Shown here piece after piece: positions 1 to 9,038 of a DNA stretch of 64,000 nt. The stretch lies in contig NZ_SODI01000001.1 in the NCBI RefSeq assembly GCF_004365915.1, positions 2,108,001 through 2,172,000 of the forward strand. Reading direction: 5' to 3'. Made by a program: the position numbers and the translations under genes. This DNA comes from Cryobacterium psychrophilum. GTDB taxonomy: Bacteria; Actinomycetota; Actinomycetes; Actinomycetales; Microbacteriaceae. Under the pieces are notes generated by a model. It did no database searches and was not told where the DNA came from. It saw only the letters and a list, made by a program, of their open reading frames with translations. Every line of letters starts with the position of its first letter. Within the stretch, counting starts at the first letter, position 1.

Positions 1-115
1 GCTTCAACTCGATCCGGAGGCGACGCCCGCCGTGCTCGGATTCAACGCACACTTTCACACCCTGGGCCGGGCGGTGCTCGAGGCAACGGGCGTCGCGGGC
101 GGCGCGGCCACCTAA
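1..115 (+). CDS. C-terminal end of an unidentified protein (5' end outside window)
   Basis: An open frame enters from the left edge, first whole codon at base 2, and ends at TAA 113-115, giving the last 37 residues. The tail is rich in Ala, Gly and His and contains a run reading GFNAHFHTLGRAVLEATG. I do not recognise the family from this fragment. Composition matches the neighbouring genes, so a real gene end is likely, but no function can be given. Confidence 0.5.
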   Translation, partial: LQLDPEATPAVLGFNAHFHTLGRAVLEATGVAGGAAT

Positions 116-238
116 TAGGTGGCCGTTTGGCCGGGCCTCGGCCGAGCAGGGAACCGTTCGTCCCCCGACTTGGGGGTTAACAGGTTGTGTGGGGGCGCTT
201 CCCAGCACCCCCACACGAACCCGAGTTATACTCACTCA

Positions 239-1207
239 GTGCGAAAGTCCCGTAATTCTCCCAAAGAAACCGGTCTCTCCCGGGTTCCGGTCTGGGTGTG
301 GCGGGCTCTGATGCTGCGCCTTCCCGTGAACGATGCCACCCGGGTGAGGGCCAAATCCATCGCTACCGTGGAATACAACCTCGACATCGACTACGTCGGT
401 GACGGGGTGCGCGACCACCGCCTCGATGTGCTCGTGCCGCGAGGCGCGCCGGAATCCCTGCCCGTGTACGTGTATTTTCACGGCGGGGGCTGGACCTCCG
501 GTGACAAATCGTCGCTCACCAAATACTGCGCCAGCCAGGCCGAAGAGGGCATGATCGTCGTCAACGCGAACTACCGCATGGCCACGCGTTTTCAGCTCTC
601 CCACATGATGAGCGACGGTAATGACGTGCTCGACTGGGTCGCGCGCAACATCAGCGAATTCGGCGGGGATCCCTCCCGTATCGTGCTCGGCGGTGACTCC
701 GCGGGCGGCCACATCGCCGCGCTCCTCACCGCATCCGCCTTCGAGCCCGAACTCGCCGCCCACTACAACATCAGCCCCCGGGTCGACCGCAGCAACCTGC
801 TCGGCCTGGTGCAGCACTGCAGCATCGCCGATTTCTCGGTCATGTTCGAGCGTGGCTTTGTGTTGAGCCTCAATTTTCTGCGGATACTGCTGCCCGCGCG
901 GGGCCGCGGGCTTCACCTTCGCAGCGCCGCCCGGTTCATGTCGCCGATCGAGTGGCTCGACAGCGGGTTTCCGCCGGTGTTCATCACAACCTCCGAGCGG
1001 GACTATTTCTATCGCGCAAACCTCAATTTCATTGCGGCGCTGCGCAAGAGGTCGGTCCTTGTCGACACCCTGATCTACGCCAGGAACCGCGTGAACACGC
1101 GACACACGTGGCAACAGGAGTCCAGGCATCCGGAGTCGCAAGAGGTATATCGGCGGTTGGGCGACTTTGTGCGTCGCGTCGCCCCGCGCCCGGTCGTGCT
1201 CGCCTGA
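239..1207 (+). CDS. alpha/beta-hydrolase, carboxylesterase/lipase type (HGGGW family)
   Basis: This 322-residue protein has the hallmarks of the hormone-sensitive-lipase-like esterases. It shows an HGGGW oxyanion-hole motif near residues 81-85, a GDSAGGH nucleophile elbow near residue 153, a Ser-Glu-Arg-Asp segment that probably supplies the acid, and a late His in RHTWQ. It should hydrolyse short acyl or carboxyl esters; the substrate is unknown. I chose the GTG at 239 because a TATACT box at 227-232 lies 6 nt upstream, which predicts a leaderless mRNA. The frame stays open to 119, but that stretch has no family resemblance. No signal peptide is evident, so it is probably cytoplasmic. Confidence 0.82.
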   Translation: MRKSRNSPKETGLSRVPVWVWRALMLRLPVNDATRVRAKSIATVEYNLDIDYVGDGVRDHRLDVLVPRGAPESLPVYVYFHGGGWTSGDKSSLTKYCASQAEEGMIVVNANYRMATRFQLSHMMSDGNDVLDWVARNISEFGGDPSRIVLGGDSAGGHIAALLTASAFEPELAAHYNISPRVDRSNLLGLVQHCSIADFSVMFERGFVLSLNFLRILLPARGRGLHLRSAARFMSPIEWLDSGFPPVFITTSERDYFYRANLNFIAALRKRSVLVDTLIYARNRVNTRHTWQQESRHPESQEVYRRLGDFVRRVAPRPVVLA

Positions 1208-1415
1208 CCCCTGGTGCCGAAGCCAACGCTCGCGGGGACAACCTGCGCGCTCGGCAGCACGCCCCACATCATGCAGCAGGCGGCAGCGAACGACGTCATC
1301 CGCCCCTTTCCGGGTATGTCGGCGCGCCGCCGCAGGCGGTTCCGCTGCCAGCCGAGTGGCCCGGTGCGCGGTTGCGTGCGCATCGACCGACGGTCTGTGC
1401 CGATAGCATCACAGC

Positions 1416-1979
1416 ATGCATATGTTCTTCCGTACGCTCCTGCACTCCCTGCTATCGCGCTTCGGCCCGAGGATCGGCCACTACGACGTGGCCCGCACTC
1501 GTTTCGTGACATCGCCGACCGACCTCGACATCCTGCGGCACATGAACAACGGCGTCTACCTGTCGATCATGGACGTTGCCCGCTTCGACATGCTGCACCG
1601 CACGGGCGTGTGGAAGATTTTCGTGGAACGCGGTTGGTACCCCGTGGTCGTGTCGGAGACCATCAGCTTTCGCAAGTCACTCACCGTGGGAGAGCGTTTC
1701 ACGGTTGAGTCGCGCATCCTCGGCTTTGATGCGAAGGCTGTTTATGTGGAGCAGCGATTCGTGCGCCCCGACGCCACGGGGGCGCCCGAGATCTACGCCC
1801 ATGGGTTCATCCGTGGGCGTTTCCTGAAGCGAACCGGCGGGGTCGTCACGATTGACGAACTCCAGGACGCCGTGGGAATCGCCCCCTCAAACGTCACTGT
1901 GCCTGAGTGGCTGCTGGAGTGGAGCGACGACGTGGCCATGCCAGCCACGCGCGCTCCCGCCCCGAGCATCTGGCAGTAG
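1416..1979 (+). CDS. hotdog-fold thioesterase-like protein (4HBT/Them6 type)
   Basis: This 187-residue protein carries the hotdog thioesterase signature DxDxxxHMNNGVYL around residues 38-50, where the Asp and the HMNN segment line the acyl-CoA site. The strand pattern that follows is typical of 4HBT_2 proteins. The expected activity is hydrolysis of an acyl thioester or a related acyl-binding role, substrate unknown. The start at 1416 is supported by a TAGCAT box at 1404-1409 exactly 6 nt upstream with no ribosome site, i.e. a leaderless transcript. The 208 bases before it hold no other gene. It converges on the minus-strand gene at 1993. Confidence 0.78.
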   Translation: MHMFFRTLLHSLLSRFGPRIGHYDVARTRFVTSPTDLDILRHMNNGVYLSIMDVARFDMLHRTGVWKIFVERGWYPVVVSETISFRKSLTVGERFTVESRILGFDAKAVYVEQRFVRPDATGAPEIYAHGFIRGRFLKRTGGVVTIDELQDAVGIAPSNVTVPEWLLEWSDDVAMPATRAPAPSIWQ

Positions 1980-1992
1980 GCGTCGGCAGAAC

Positions 1993-2514
1993 CTAGCCCG
2001 CGCTCGCTCTGACGCTGCGCGTCGGAATGACGAGGTTCTTGTAGTACATGGCCAGCGCCGGGTAATAGGCGTCCCACTCGGGCAGCGGGCGCCCCGCGCG
2101 GTACGCAACGAGCCGGTCCAGGTAGTAGTCCCACCCCGGTCCCACGGTGGCGGCATCCGTCGCGTTACGCAGTCGCTGGCCGAACGTGACCGTGGTCATT
2201 CCGTTGCCTTCCACGAGGTGGAACAGGGCGCGCCAGGCGTCTTCGCCCTCACCAAAGTCGCCGAAGAAACGATGGGGCGCAGCGCACTCCAGTATCGTCA
2301 CGTATTGCCAATTCGCCTCCGGCTCCGCCGACATGCGGAATTTGGCGGCACCCGTGGTGGGCGAACCCGTGTAGGTCCCAATCCATTTGGCCAACTCTGC
2401 CGGCCGGGTCATGCTTGCCCACACGTCTTCAATGGGGGCTTTGAACAGCCGATCGATCATGAGATACAGTCCGTCCTCGCGGTAGGCGAGGCGTCCGGTG
2501 GGCTTCCCTGTCAT
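1993..2514 (-). CDS. SRPBCC/AHSA1-family protein
   Basis: This 173-residue protein has the layout of the START/Bet v1-like SRPBCC superfamily: an early strand leading to FKAPIEDVWASMTRPAELAKWIG, a conserved Trp-containing segment, and a C-terminal helix (GWDYYLDRLVAYRAG). Such proteins form a hydrophobic cavity and serve as Hsp90 co-activators, polyketide cyclases or lipid binders; no specific role can be assigned here. The start at 2514 is chosen because GGAGG lies about 5 nt upstream on the minus strand. A longer frame upstream has no such support. It stands downstream of, and on the same strand as, the FAD oxidoreductase gene, 84 bases away. Confidence 0.75.
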   Translation of the reverse strand: MTGKPTGRLAYREDGLYLMIDRLFKAPIEDVWASMTRPAELAKWIGTYTGSPTTGAAKFRMSAEPEANWQYVTILECAAPHRFFGDFGEGEDAWRALFHLVEGNGMTTVTFGQRLRNATDAATVGPGWDYYLDRLVAYRAGRPLPEWDAYYPALAMYYKNLVIPTRSVRASAG

Positions 2515-2598
2515 GGTTTCCTCCGTACTGAGTGAAACTCGTTTGCCTTCACAGGCTAAACCTCTTTTGTCGTCGTCGCCAGTATGACGACGCACCGG

Positions 2599-4170
2599 TT
2601 AGGACTCAAGCACAGCCATCGCCGCGTTATGCCCGCCGATGCCGCTCACCCCGCCGCCGCGCCTGGCTCCGGCGCCGCACAGCAGGATGCGCGGATGTGG
2701 CGTTTGCACACCCCACCGTTCGGCCGGCGTCGATCGCGGCGCGTCGTCTTCGATGAAGGGCCAGGCGAGTGGCCCATGAAAAATGTTTCCGCCGGGGAGG
2801 TTGAGGGCGATCTCAAGATCTCGGGTGGTCTTGGTTTCAATGCAGGGGTGGCCTGCGGCATCCACGACGAGGAGGTCTTCGACCGGCTCGGCGAGCACCG
2901 AGTTGAGCGACCGGAGCACGGCGGCCTGTAGGTGGTCGCGGAGCTCGGCGTTCGCACGTTCTCCCCGATCGCGGTGAGGAGTGTGCAGGCCGAAAACGGT
3001 GAGGGTGTGCACGCCGGCGTTGCGCAATTCGGGCGACAGGATGCTCGGATCCGTGAGCGAGTGACAGTAGACCTCGCACGGGATCAGGCCGCCCGACTCG
3101 CCGGGCGCAGGGTCCTGGAGCGCCGCGGTGAAGGCACGCTCCAGCTGCCCGTAGGTCTCGTTGATGTGGAACGTCCCCCCGAATGCGGCCTCGGGGGAGA
3201 TGTCTGGCTCACGCAGCCGCGGCAGCCGCGACAGCAACAGGTTCACCTTCACCTGGGCGCCCACCGGCCTGACCAGGCTCTCCTGCGGTTCGAGGAGGAG
3301 CCCGCCCAGAACCCATGGCGCCACATTACTGAGCACGAACGCACCGGTCACCGTGTGGTCCTGCCCGCCCTGCCGGAAGCGCACCTCGCCGGCCGGGGTG
3401 ATGCCGGTGACCTCCGCCTCGGTTTCGAGGCGCGCGCCGGCCTGGGCGGCCGCCTTCGCGAGTGCGCCCGAAACGGCGCCCATGCCGCCGATCGGTACAT
3501 CCCAGTCGCCGGTTTCGTTGCCGATCACGTGGTACAAGAAGCAGCGATTGGCGTGCAGGCCGGGGTCGTCGAGCGAGGCGAACGTGCCGATCAGGCCGTC
3601 CGTCGCCACGATGCCGCGCACGAGGTCACTCTCGAAACGTGCGGTGATCACCTCGCCGAGGGGGCGCTCGATGAACGCGTTCCACAGCGTGTCATCGGCC
3701 ACGAGTCGGCGGGCCTCCGAACGGGTGAGGAGAGGCTCGCAGACCGTGGGAAAGAGGGCCCGGGCGAGCACCGCCGTGTCTGTGTAGAACGCGGTCCAGG
3801 CCGGGAAGTCGGCCGGCGCCACCCGGTTGAACGAGGCGCGCGTGGCGGCGGTATCGCCGTGGTCGACGAGGAGTCCGGTTTCCGGCTTGTCGGGATGGGG
3901 TGTGTAGGAGGAATATCGGCGTCGGGCGAACCGCACGTCGAGACCGAGCTCGTCGATGATGCGCCGGGGCAGCAGGCTGACCAGGTAGGAGTAGCGCGAG
4001 AGCTGTGCGTCGACGCCGGGGAAGGCATCCGCCGACACTGCCGCGCCACCGACCTGGCGCTCACGCTCCAGAAGCAGCACGGACTTGCCGGCGAGGGCGA
4101 GGTAGGCGGCTGCGGTCAGTCCGTTGTGCCCGCCACCAACGATGACCACGTCGTACCCGGATTCACTCAT
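2599..4170 (-). CDS. FAD-dependent phytoene-desaturase-like oxidoreductase (CrtI/PYROXD2 family)
   Basis: This 523-residue flavoprotein begins with a Rossmann dinucleotide motif, VVIVGGGHNGLTAAAYLA at residues 7-24, followed by the ERERQVGGAA FAD-contact segment. It ends with the FAD-binding C-terminus GIGGHNAAMAVLES. The family includes carotenoid desaturases and the PYROXD2 group. With no crtB/crtE neighbours, this is more likely a PYROXD2-like NAD(P)/FAD amine oxidase or dehydrogenase of unknown substrate than a true carotenoid gene. The start is fixed by a TAGGCT box (plus-strand 4177-4182) six bases before the ATG, suggesting a leaderless mRNA. Confidence 0.8.
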   Translation of the reverse strand: MSESGYDVVIVGGGHNGLTAAAYLALAGKSVLLLERERQVGGAAVSADAFPGVDAQLSRYSYLVSLLPRRIIDELGLDVRFARRRYSSYTPHPDKPETGLLVDHGDTAATRASFNRVAPADFPAWTAFYTDTAVLARALFPTVCEPLLTRSEARRLVADDTLWNAFIERPLGEVITARFESDLVRGIVATDGLIGTFASLDDPGLHANRCFLYHVIGNETGDWDVPIGGMGAVSGALAKAAAQAGARLETEAEVTGITPAGEVRFRQGGQDHTVTGAFVLSNVAPWVLGGLLLEPQESLVRPVGAQVKVNLLLSRLPRLREPDISPEAAFGGTFHINETYGQLERAFTAALQDPAPGESGGLIPCEVYCHSLTDPSILSPELRNAGVHTLTVFGLHTPHRDRGERANAELRDHLQAAVLRSLNSVLAEPVEDLLVVDAAGHPCIETKTTRDLEIALNLPGGNIFHGPLAWPFIEDDAPRSTPAERWGVQTPHPRILLCGAGARRGGGVSGIGGHNAAMAVLES

Positions 4171-4214
4171 GCCCAGAGCCTAATCGCGTCGGGCACGGTT
4201 CAGCTGGGCTCGGT

Positions 4215-5129
4215 TCAGCCAGGGGAGGGCGCCGCCACGAGGGCCACGGCGCGGGCGAGCGCGTCGCGCACCGCGAGCACGCCAGGGCGCCCGGCGCTCG
4301 ACCGTCGCGCCGCAGAGAACACCGTTCGATGGGGCAATCCGGGCAGCTCAAGCAGGTGCACGGCGGGCGACTGGCCTGCCCACACCAGGTCGGGGAGGAT
4401 CCCGACGGCATTGCCTGATTCGATCAGGTGGATGTGGGCGATGAGGTCCGCGCTCTCGAAGCGCACATCGGGCTCAAACCCGGCCGAGCGGCACAGCTGC
4501 GTGGCCCACTGCCGGCTCGCGGTTCCGGCGGGTTCCATCACCCAGGGGAGCATCGTGGCGTGTTCGAGGCTGCTCACGACCGCGCGGCCGTCCCGGGGGC
4601 GCGGCACGGCGAGTCGCAACGCATCCGTTGCCAGGTTGATGCGATCGAGGTCGGCGCGATGCGCGCGAGTGTGCCCGGGGTATTGTTCGGCGAGAACGAG
4701 GTCGAAGTCGCGCGCCGACACCGCGAACAGGCCGGCCTCGGGTTCGCGTTCGGTGATCTCCACCCTCAGCCCCGGAAACTCCTCACCCAGAATGGTGAGT
4801 GCCGGCGGGATGATGGCGTGCGCGGCGGACTGGAAAACCGCGACCCGCACGGTACCGGACACCGTGGTGCGCGAGGCCATGAGGTCGGCCTCGGCGGCCT
4901 CGAGTCGGTCGAGCAGGTGCTCGGTGTGTTCCGCCAGGATCTCGCCCTGCGGCGTGAGTTTCACCCGCCGGCCCACCCGCTGCAGCAGCTCGACGCCGGC
5001 CTCCTTCTCAAGCAGGGTCAGTTGCTGCGAGACGGCGGAGGGACTGTAGGAGAGGGCCTCGGCGACCCCGGCGAGGGTGCCGCGAATCCTTAATTCGTGC
5101 AACAAGCGTAGTCGCCGTACGTCGAGCAT
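4215..5129 (-). CDS. LysR-family regulator, probable proline-responsive activator of putA
   Basis: This 304-residue LysR protein has an N-terminal winged HTH at residues 1-60, with the family signature GTLAGVAEALSYSPSAVSQQLTLLEKE, and a C-terminal periplasmic-binding-like effector domain. It is divergent from putA with about 156 bases between the start codons. A dyad in that gap (5161-5176) fits a LysR site, so control of putA by proline or a related amino acid is the natural inference. The ATG at 5129 has a GAGGAGAG ribosome site a few bases upstream. Only position ties it to putA; no effector can be read from the sequence. Confidence 0.85.
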   Translation of the reverse strand: MLDVRRLRLLHELRIRGTLAGVAEALSYSPSAVSQQLTLLEKEAGVELLQRVGRRVKLTPQGEILAEHTEHLLDRLEAAEADLMASRTTVSGTVRVAVFQSAAHAIIPPALTILGEEFPGLRVEITEREPEAGLFAVSARDFDLVLAEQYPGHTRAHRADLDRINLATDALRLAVPRPRDGRAVVSSLEHATMLPWVMEPAGTASRQWATQLCRSAGFEPDVRFESADLIAHIHLIESGNAVGILPDLVWAGQSPAVHLLELPGLPHRTVFSAARRSSAGRPGVLAVRDALARAVALVAAPSPG

Positions 5130-5160
5130 TCGCTCTCCTCAAGGGGGTCGGGGCCATTGA

Positions 5161-5176
5161 TCATTAATTCTAATGA
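5161..5176. promoter_or_regulatory. Dyad between lysR and putA, candidate LysR box
   Basis: TCATTA at 5161-5166 and TAATGA at 5171-5176 form a perfect 6-bp inverted repeat with a 4-bp centre. The site is AT-rich inside GC-rich DNA and lies 32 bases from the lysR start codon. This matches the T-N11-A type of LysR operator. The role is inferred from position. Confidence 0.5.
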
Positions 5177-5285
5177 ATACCCGTCAGAAAGAGTCGCTTT
5201 TCTGGTGCGAAACCCGAGGCAACGCTGGGGCACACTGGGAATATCCCGAGCCGCCTACTGTGAACGTGAGACTAAAATAGTGACC

Positions 5286-8200
5286 ATGACGAACCCCTTC
5301 ATTCCCCGCGTCGACAAGGACCTCAGCGCGGAGGTTATAGTTCTCGTGCAGAAATGGCTCGACGAGAGCGCGACAATCCCGGAAGACGCCGCCGCCGAGC
5401 GTCTCGCCGGGGTGCTGAAGGACCCGAACGGCCTCGACTTCACCGTGGGCTTCGTCGACAACGTCATGCGTCCCGAAGACAAGATGGTCGCCGGATACAG
5501 CCTGCAGCAGGTTGCCAAGAAGGCGCCGGCCTTCCTGCCCTGGTACATGCGCGGTGCCATCGGCGTCGGTGGAATCCTCGGCCCCGTGCTTCCCTGGGTC
5601 GTCATTCCCGCCGCACGCAAGGTGCTGCGCCAGATGGTGGGCCACCTCGTCGTTGACGCCACGCCCGACAAGCTCGGCCCCGCGATCGCGCACCTCAAGG
5701 AATCGGGCAACCGACTCAACATCAACCTGCTCGGCGAGGCCGTTCTCGGTGAGGACGAGGCGCTGCGCCGCTTCGAGTCCACCAAGGATTTGCTCGCCCG
5801 CGACGACGTGGACTACGTCTCGATCAAGGTGTCGTCCATCGCCAGCCAGCTGTCGATGTGGGCCTTCGACGAATCCGTCACGCGCATCGTCGAACGACTC
5901 ACCCCGCTCTTCGAGTTCGCGGCCGCGGCCGGCACCCCCAAGTTCATCAACCTCGACATGGAGGAGTACCGCGACCTCGACCTGACCATCGCGGTCTTCG
6001 AACGCATCCTCGACCAGCCGCAGCTCCTGCACCTTGAGGCCGGAATCGTGCTCCAGGCCTACCTCCCGGACGCACTCAACGCGCTTCAGGGCCTCACCCA
6101 CTGGGCGCAGTCCCGCCGCGCCGCCGGTGGCGCGCCCATCAAGGTGCGCCTCGTCAAGGGCGCCAACCTGGCCATGGAGCACGTGGACTCGGCCGTGCAC
6201 GACTGGCCCCTCGCCACCTACTCCACCAAGCAGGACAGCGACACCAACTACAAGCGGGTGCTCAGCTGGGCACTCACCCCGCAGAACACCGACGCCGTGA
6301 AGATCGGCGTCGCCGGCCACAACCTGTTCGATGTGGCCTGGGCGCACCTGCTGAGCAAGCAGCGCGGCGTCGACGACAAGGTCGACTTCGAAATGCTGCT
6401 CGGCATGGCCACGGGCCAGGCCACGGCCGTGAGCAAGGACGTCGGTCAACTCCTCCTCTACACGCCCGTCGTGAAGCCGTCCGAGTTTGACGTGGCGATC
6501 AGCTATCTCATCCGCCGGCTCGAAGAGAACGCGAGCCAGGAGAACTTCATGTCGGCCGTGTTCGAACTCACGAGCTCGCCGGCCCTGCTCGAGCGTGAGA
6601 AGGCCCGTTTCCTCGCCTCGCTGAACGCCGTCGACGACATCGTTCCCACCCCCAACCGCACCCAGAATCGCGCAGAGGTGACCCAGCTCGAAGCGCTGCC
6701 GACCGTCGAAGCGGATGCTGACGCATCCGCTGACGACGAGGCCGATGGCAACCTCACGGCCGCGTTGCTCGGCCTCACCCGGGGTTCCACCGGCGAGTCC
6801 GCTTTTCACAACGAGCCAGACACCGACCCATCCCTGCCGGCGAACCGCGCCTGGGCCCGCCGCATCCTGGGTCGCGTGGAGACGTCGACCCTCGGGCTCG
6901 ACACCATCGCCGGTGCGCGCGTCAACGACGTGCCCACCCTCAACAAGGTGATCGAGACGACCGTCGCCGCGAGCGTGGCGTGGGGCCAGAAGACCGGCGC
7001 CGAGCGTGCCGCTGTTCTGCACCGCGCCGGCCTCGCCCTCGCAGCCAACCGTGAACGTCTGATTGAGGTCATGGCGGCCGAGACCGGCAAAACCATCGCC
7101 GAGGGTGACCCGGAGGTGAGCGAGGCCATTGACTTCGCCCACTATTATGCCGAGCGGGCCAAGGACCTCGACCACGTACAGGGCGCCACCTTCGTGCCCT
7201 CGAAGCTCATCGTGGTGACCTCGCCGTGGAACTTCCCCGTGGCCATTGCGGCCGGCGGGATCCTCGCGGCCCTCGCCAGCGGCGCCGCCGTGATCGCCAA
7301 GCCGGCCACGCTCGCGCAGCGCTCCGGCGCGATCGTGGTCGAGGCGCTGTGGGAAGCGGGTGTGCCACGCGAGGTGCTGGCCCTCGTGGACCTCAAGGAC
7401 CACTCGCTCGGCTCGACGCTCATTGCACACCCCTCCGTCGACCGAGTGATCCTCACGGGTGGCTACGAGACCGCGCAGCTGTTCCGCTCCATGCGCAACG
7501 ATCTGCCGCTCCTCGGCGAGACGAGTGGCAAGAACGCCATCATCGTGACCCCCTCTGCCGACCTCGACCTGGCTGCTGCCGACGTGGTGAAGAGCGCATT
7601 CGGCCACGCCGGCCAGAAGTGCTCTGCCGCGAGCCTCGTGATCCTCGTGGGCTCCGTCGGCAAGTCGGAGCGCTTCGAACGCCAGCTCATCGATGCGGCG
7701 CGCTCCGTGCGCGTCGGTATGCCGAGCGACCCGGTCAACACGATGGGTCCGATCATCCAGCCCGCCGAAGACAAGCTGCTCCACGCCCTCACCACGCTGG
7801 GCGCCGAGGAAAGCTGGCTCGTTGAGCCGCACCAGCTTGACGAAGAGGGCCGACTCTGGACCCCCGGAGTTCGCACCGGTGTCGCGCCCGGCTCGTACTT
7901 TCACCTCACCGAGTTCTTCGGCCCGGTGCTGGGCGTCATGCACGCGAAGACGCTCGAAGAGGCGATTCGTTTTCAGAACGCCGTGGACTACGGCCTCACG
8001 AGCGGACTGCACTCGCTCGACCCCGACGACCTGGCCGAGTGGATCGACACGATCGAGGCGGGCAACCTGTACGTGAACCGTGGCATCACGGGCGCCATCG
8101 TGCAACGCCAGCCCTTCGGTGGCTGGAAGCGCTCTACCGTGGGCCCCGGCACGAAGGCCGGCGGACCGAACTACCTGTTTGGACTCGGCAGCTGGGTCAG

Positions 8201-8855
8201 CAACCCGGGGCGCAACAGTTCCACGCTCCACCTGCGTGGACTTGAGCCTCGCGTGACGGAAATCATCGAGGCCTCGCAGCCATTCCTTGACTACGCAGAC
8301 TTCGACGTTCTGCGCCGCTCGAGCCTGAGCGACGCCCTCGCGTGGCGCGAAGAGTTCAACGTGGTGCGTGACGCTTCGAACCTCAAGCTGGAGCGCAACG
8401 TGTTCCGCTACCGTTCGCTGCCCGTGACCGTGCGGCTCACCGAAGACGGCACCCTGTCGAACCTGCTGCGCGTGATTGCGGCGGCGACCCTGTCCCGGTC
8501 GCGTTTCACCGTGTCGAGCGCCTTGTCGGTTCCGGCCGGAGTGCGCGCCGTACTCGAACAGCGCGAGGTCCCCGTCATTGTCGAAAGCGACGATGAGTGG
8601 CTCGCCCGTGCGGCGGCAGGCGGAATCACCACAACCCGCGTGCGTCTCGTGGGGTCTGACCCGATTCATGGGGCGGCTGAGGCGGCATCCGCATTGGCCC
8701 ATGCCCTGGGCGGAAGCCCCGACGTTGCCGTGTACGCACACCCGGTCACCCAGGCCGGTCGCGTGGAGGTGCTGCCGTTCCTGCGCGAGCAGGCGATCTC
8801 CCTGACTGCGCACCGCTTCGGCAACCCGAGCGCGATCTCGGACGACGTGATCTAA
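5286..8855 (+). CDS. putA: Bifunctional proline dehydrogenase / L-glutamate gamma-semialdehyde dehydrogenase
   Basis: This 1189-residue enzyme oxidises proline to glutamate in two steps: FAD-dependent proline dehydrogenase, then NAD-dependent P5C/GSA dehydrogenase. The PRODH barrel spans roughly residues 80-470 and includes VRLVKGAN near 286-292 and MLLGMATGQ near 370. A low-complexity acidic linker follows. The aldehyde dehydrogenase domain covers about 520-980, with TSPWNFP near 645, catalytic Glu745 in LGETSGKN and catalytic Cys779 in GQKCSAAS. About 200 further residues form a C-terminal domain. There is no N-terminal ribbon-helix-helix domain, so it should not self-regulate as in enterobacteria; the divergent LysR probably does this. 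ATG 5286 was preferred; a GTG two codons upstream is possible. Confidence 0.95.
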   Translation: MTNPFIPRVDKDLSAEVIVLVQKWLDESATIPEDAAAERLAGVLKDPNGLDFTVGFVDNVMRPEDKMVAGYSLQQVAKKAPAFLPWYMRGAIGVGGILGPVLPWVVIPAARKVLRQMVGHLVVDATPDKLGPAIAHLKESGNRLNINLLGEAVLGEDEALRRFESTKDLLARDDVDYVSIKVSSIASQLSMWAFDESVTRIVERLTPLFEFAAAAGTPKFINLDMEEYRDLDLTIAVFERILDQPQLLHLEAGIVLQAYLPDALNALQGLTHWAQSRRAAGGAPIKVRLVKGANLAMEHVDSAVHDWPLATYSTKQDSDTNYKRVLSWALTPQNTDAVKIGVAGHNLFDVAWAHLLSKQRGVDDKVDFEMLLGMATGQATAVSKDVGQLLLYTPVVKPSEFDVAISYLIRRLEENASQENFMSAVFELTSSPALLEREKARFLASLNAVDDIVPTPNRTQNRAEVTQLEALPTVEADADASADDEADGNLTAALLGLTRGSTGESAFHNEPDTDPSLPANRAWARRILGRVETSTLGLDTIAGARVNDVPTLNKVIETTVAASVAWGQKTGAERAAVLHRAGLALAANRERLIEVMAAETGKTIAEGDPEVSEAIDFAHYYAERAKDLDHVQGATFVPSKLIVVTSPWNFPVAIAAGGILAALASGAAVIAKPATLAQRSGAIVVEALWEAGVPREVLALVDLKDHSLGSTLIAHPSVDRVILTGGYETAQLFRSMRNDLPLLGETSGKNAIIVTPSADLDLAAADVVKSAFGHAGQKCSAASLVILVGSVGKSERFERQLIDAARSVRVGMPSDPVNTMGPIIQPAEDKLLHALTTLGAEESWLVEPHQLDEEGRLWTPGVRTGVAPGSYFHLTEFFGPVLGVMHAKTLEEAIRFQNAVDYGLTSGLHSLDPDDLAEWIDTIEAGNLYVNRGITGAIVQRQPFGGWKRSTVGPGTKAGGPNYLFGLGSWVSNPGRNSSTLHLRGLEPRVTEIIEASQPFLDYADFDVLRRSSLSDALAWREEFNVVRDASNLKLERNVFRYRSLPVTVRLTEDGTLSNLLRVIAAATLSRSRFTVSSALSVPAGVRAVLEQREVPVIVESDDEWLARAAAGGITTTRVRLVGSDPIHGAAEAASALAHALGGSPDVAVYAHPVTQAGRVEVLPFLREQAISLTAHRFGNPSAISDDVI

Positions 8856-8870
8856 GACCGGTCTGCTTGA

Positions 8871-8910
8871 TCGCCGGGACCCATCGATACGGTGGGTCCC
8901 GGCGATTTTT
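8871..8910 (+). terminator. Strong rho-independent terminator after putA
   Basis: The arms TCGCCGGGACCCA (8871-8883) and TGGGTCCCGGCGA (8893-8905) pair perfectly over 13 bp around a 9-nt loop and are followed directly by five T. It lies 15 bases after the putA stop codon. Confidence 0.92.
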
Positions 8911-8968
8911 GCTGTGGCGGCGCTCTTGTCGGGCGCTCAGGCGCGGCAGCGTAAAGTAGGCGCGGGAG

Positions 8969-8992
8969 CCCGTCTGGTTTTGGACGGGTTTT
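8969..8992 (+). terminator. Terminator-like hairpin in the oleA 5' region
   Basis: CCCGTC (8969-8974) pairs with GACGGG (8983-8988) and TTTT follows. It stands between the putA terminator and the oleA start, about 50 bases before the TTG. It could be a second terminator or, if the ole promoter lies upstream of it, an attenuator. The stem is short, so this is tentative. Confidence 0.4.
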
Positions 8993-9038
8993 CCGGACGG
9001 ATGCTCGCTTCGTTCATATCTCGACAGGGGAACAGCAG

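Noticed and set aside
2932..5049. 705-residue plus-strand frame over the FAD oxidoreductase and LysR genes
   Set aside because: It spans two recognised opposite-strand genes and resembles no family.
5184..8813. 1209-residue open frame antisense to putA
   Set aside because: It mirrors putA codon by codon in high-GC DNA, is His/Arg/Gly/Val-rich without motifs, and putA has complete catalytic motifs.
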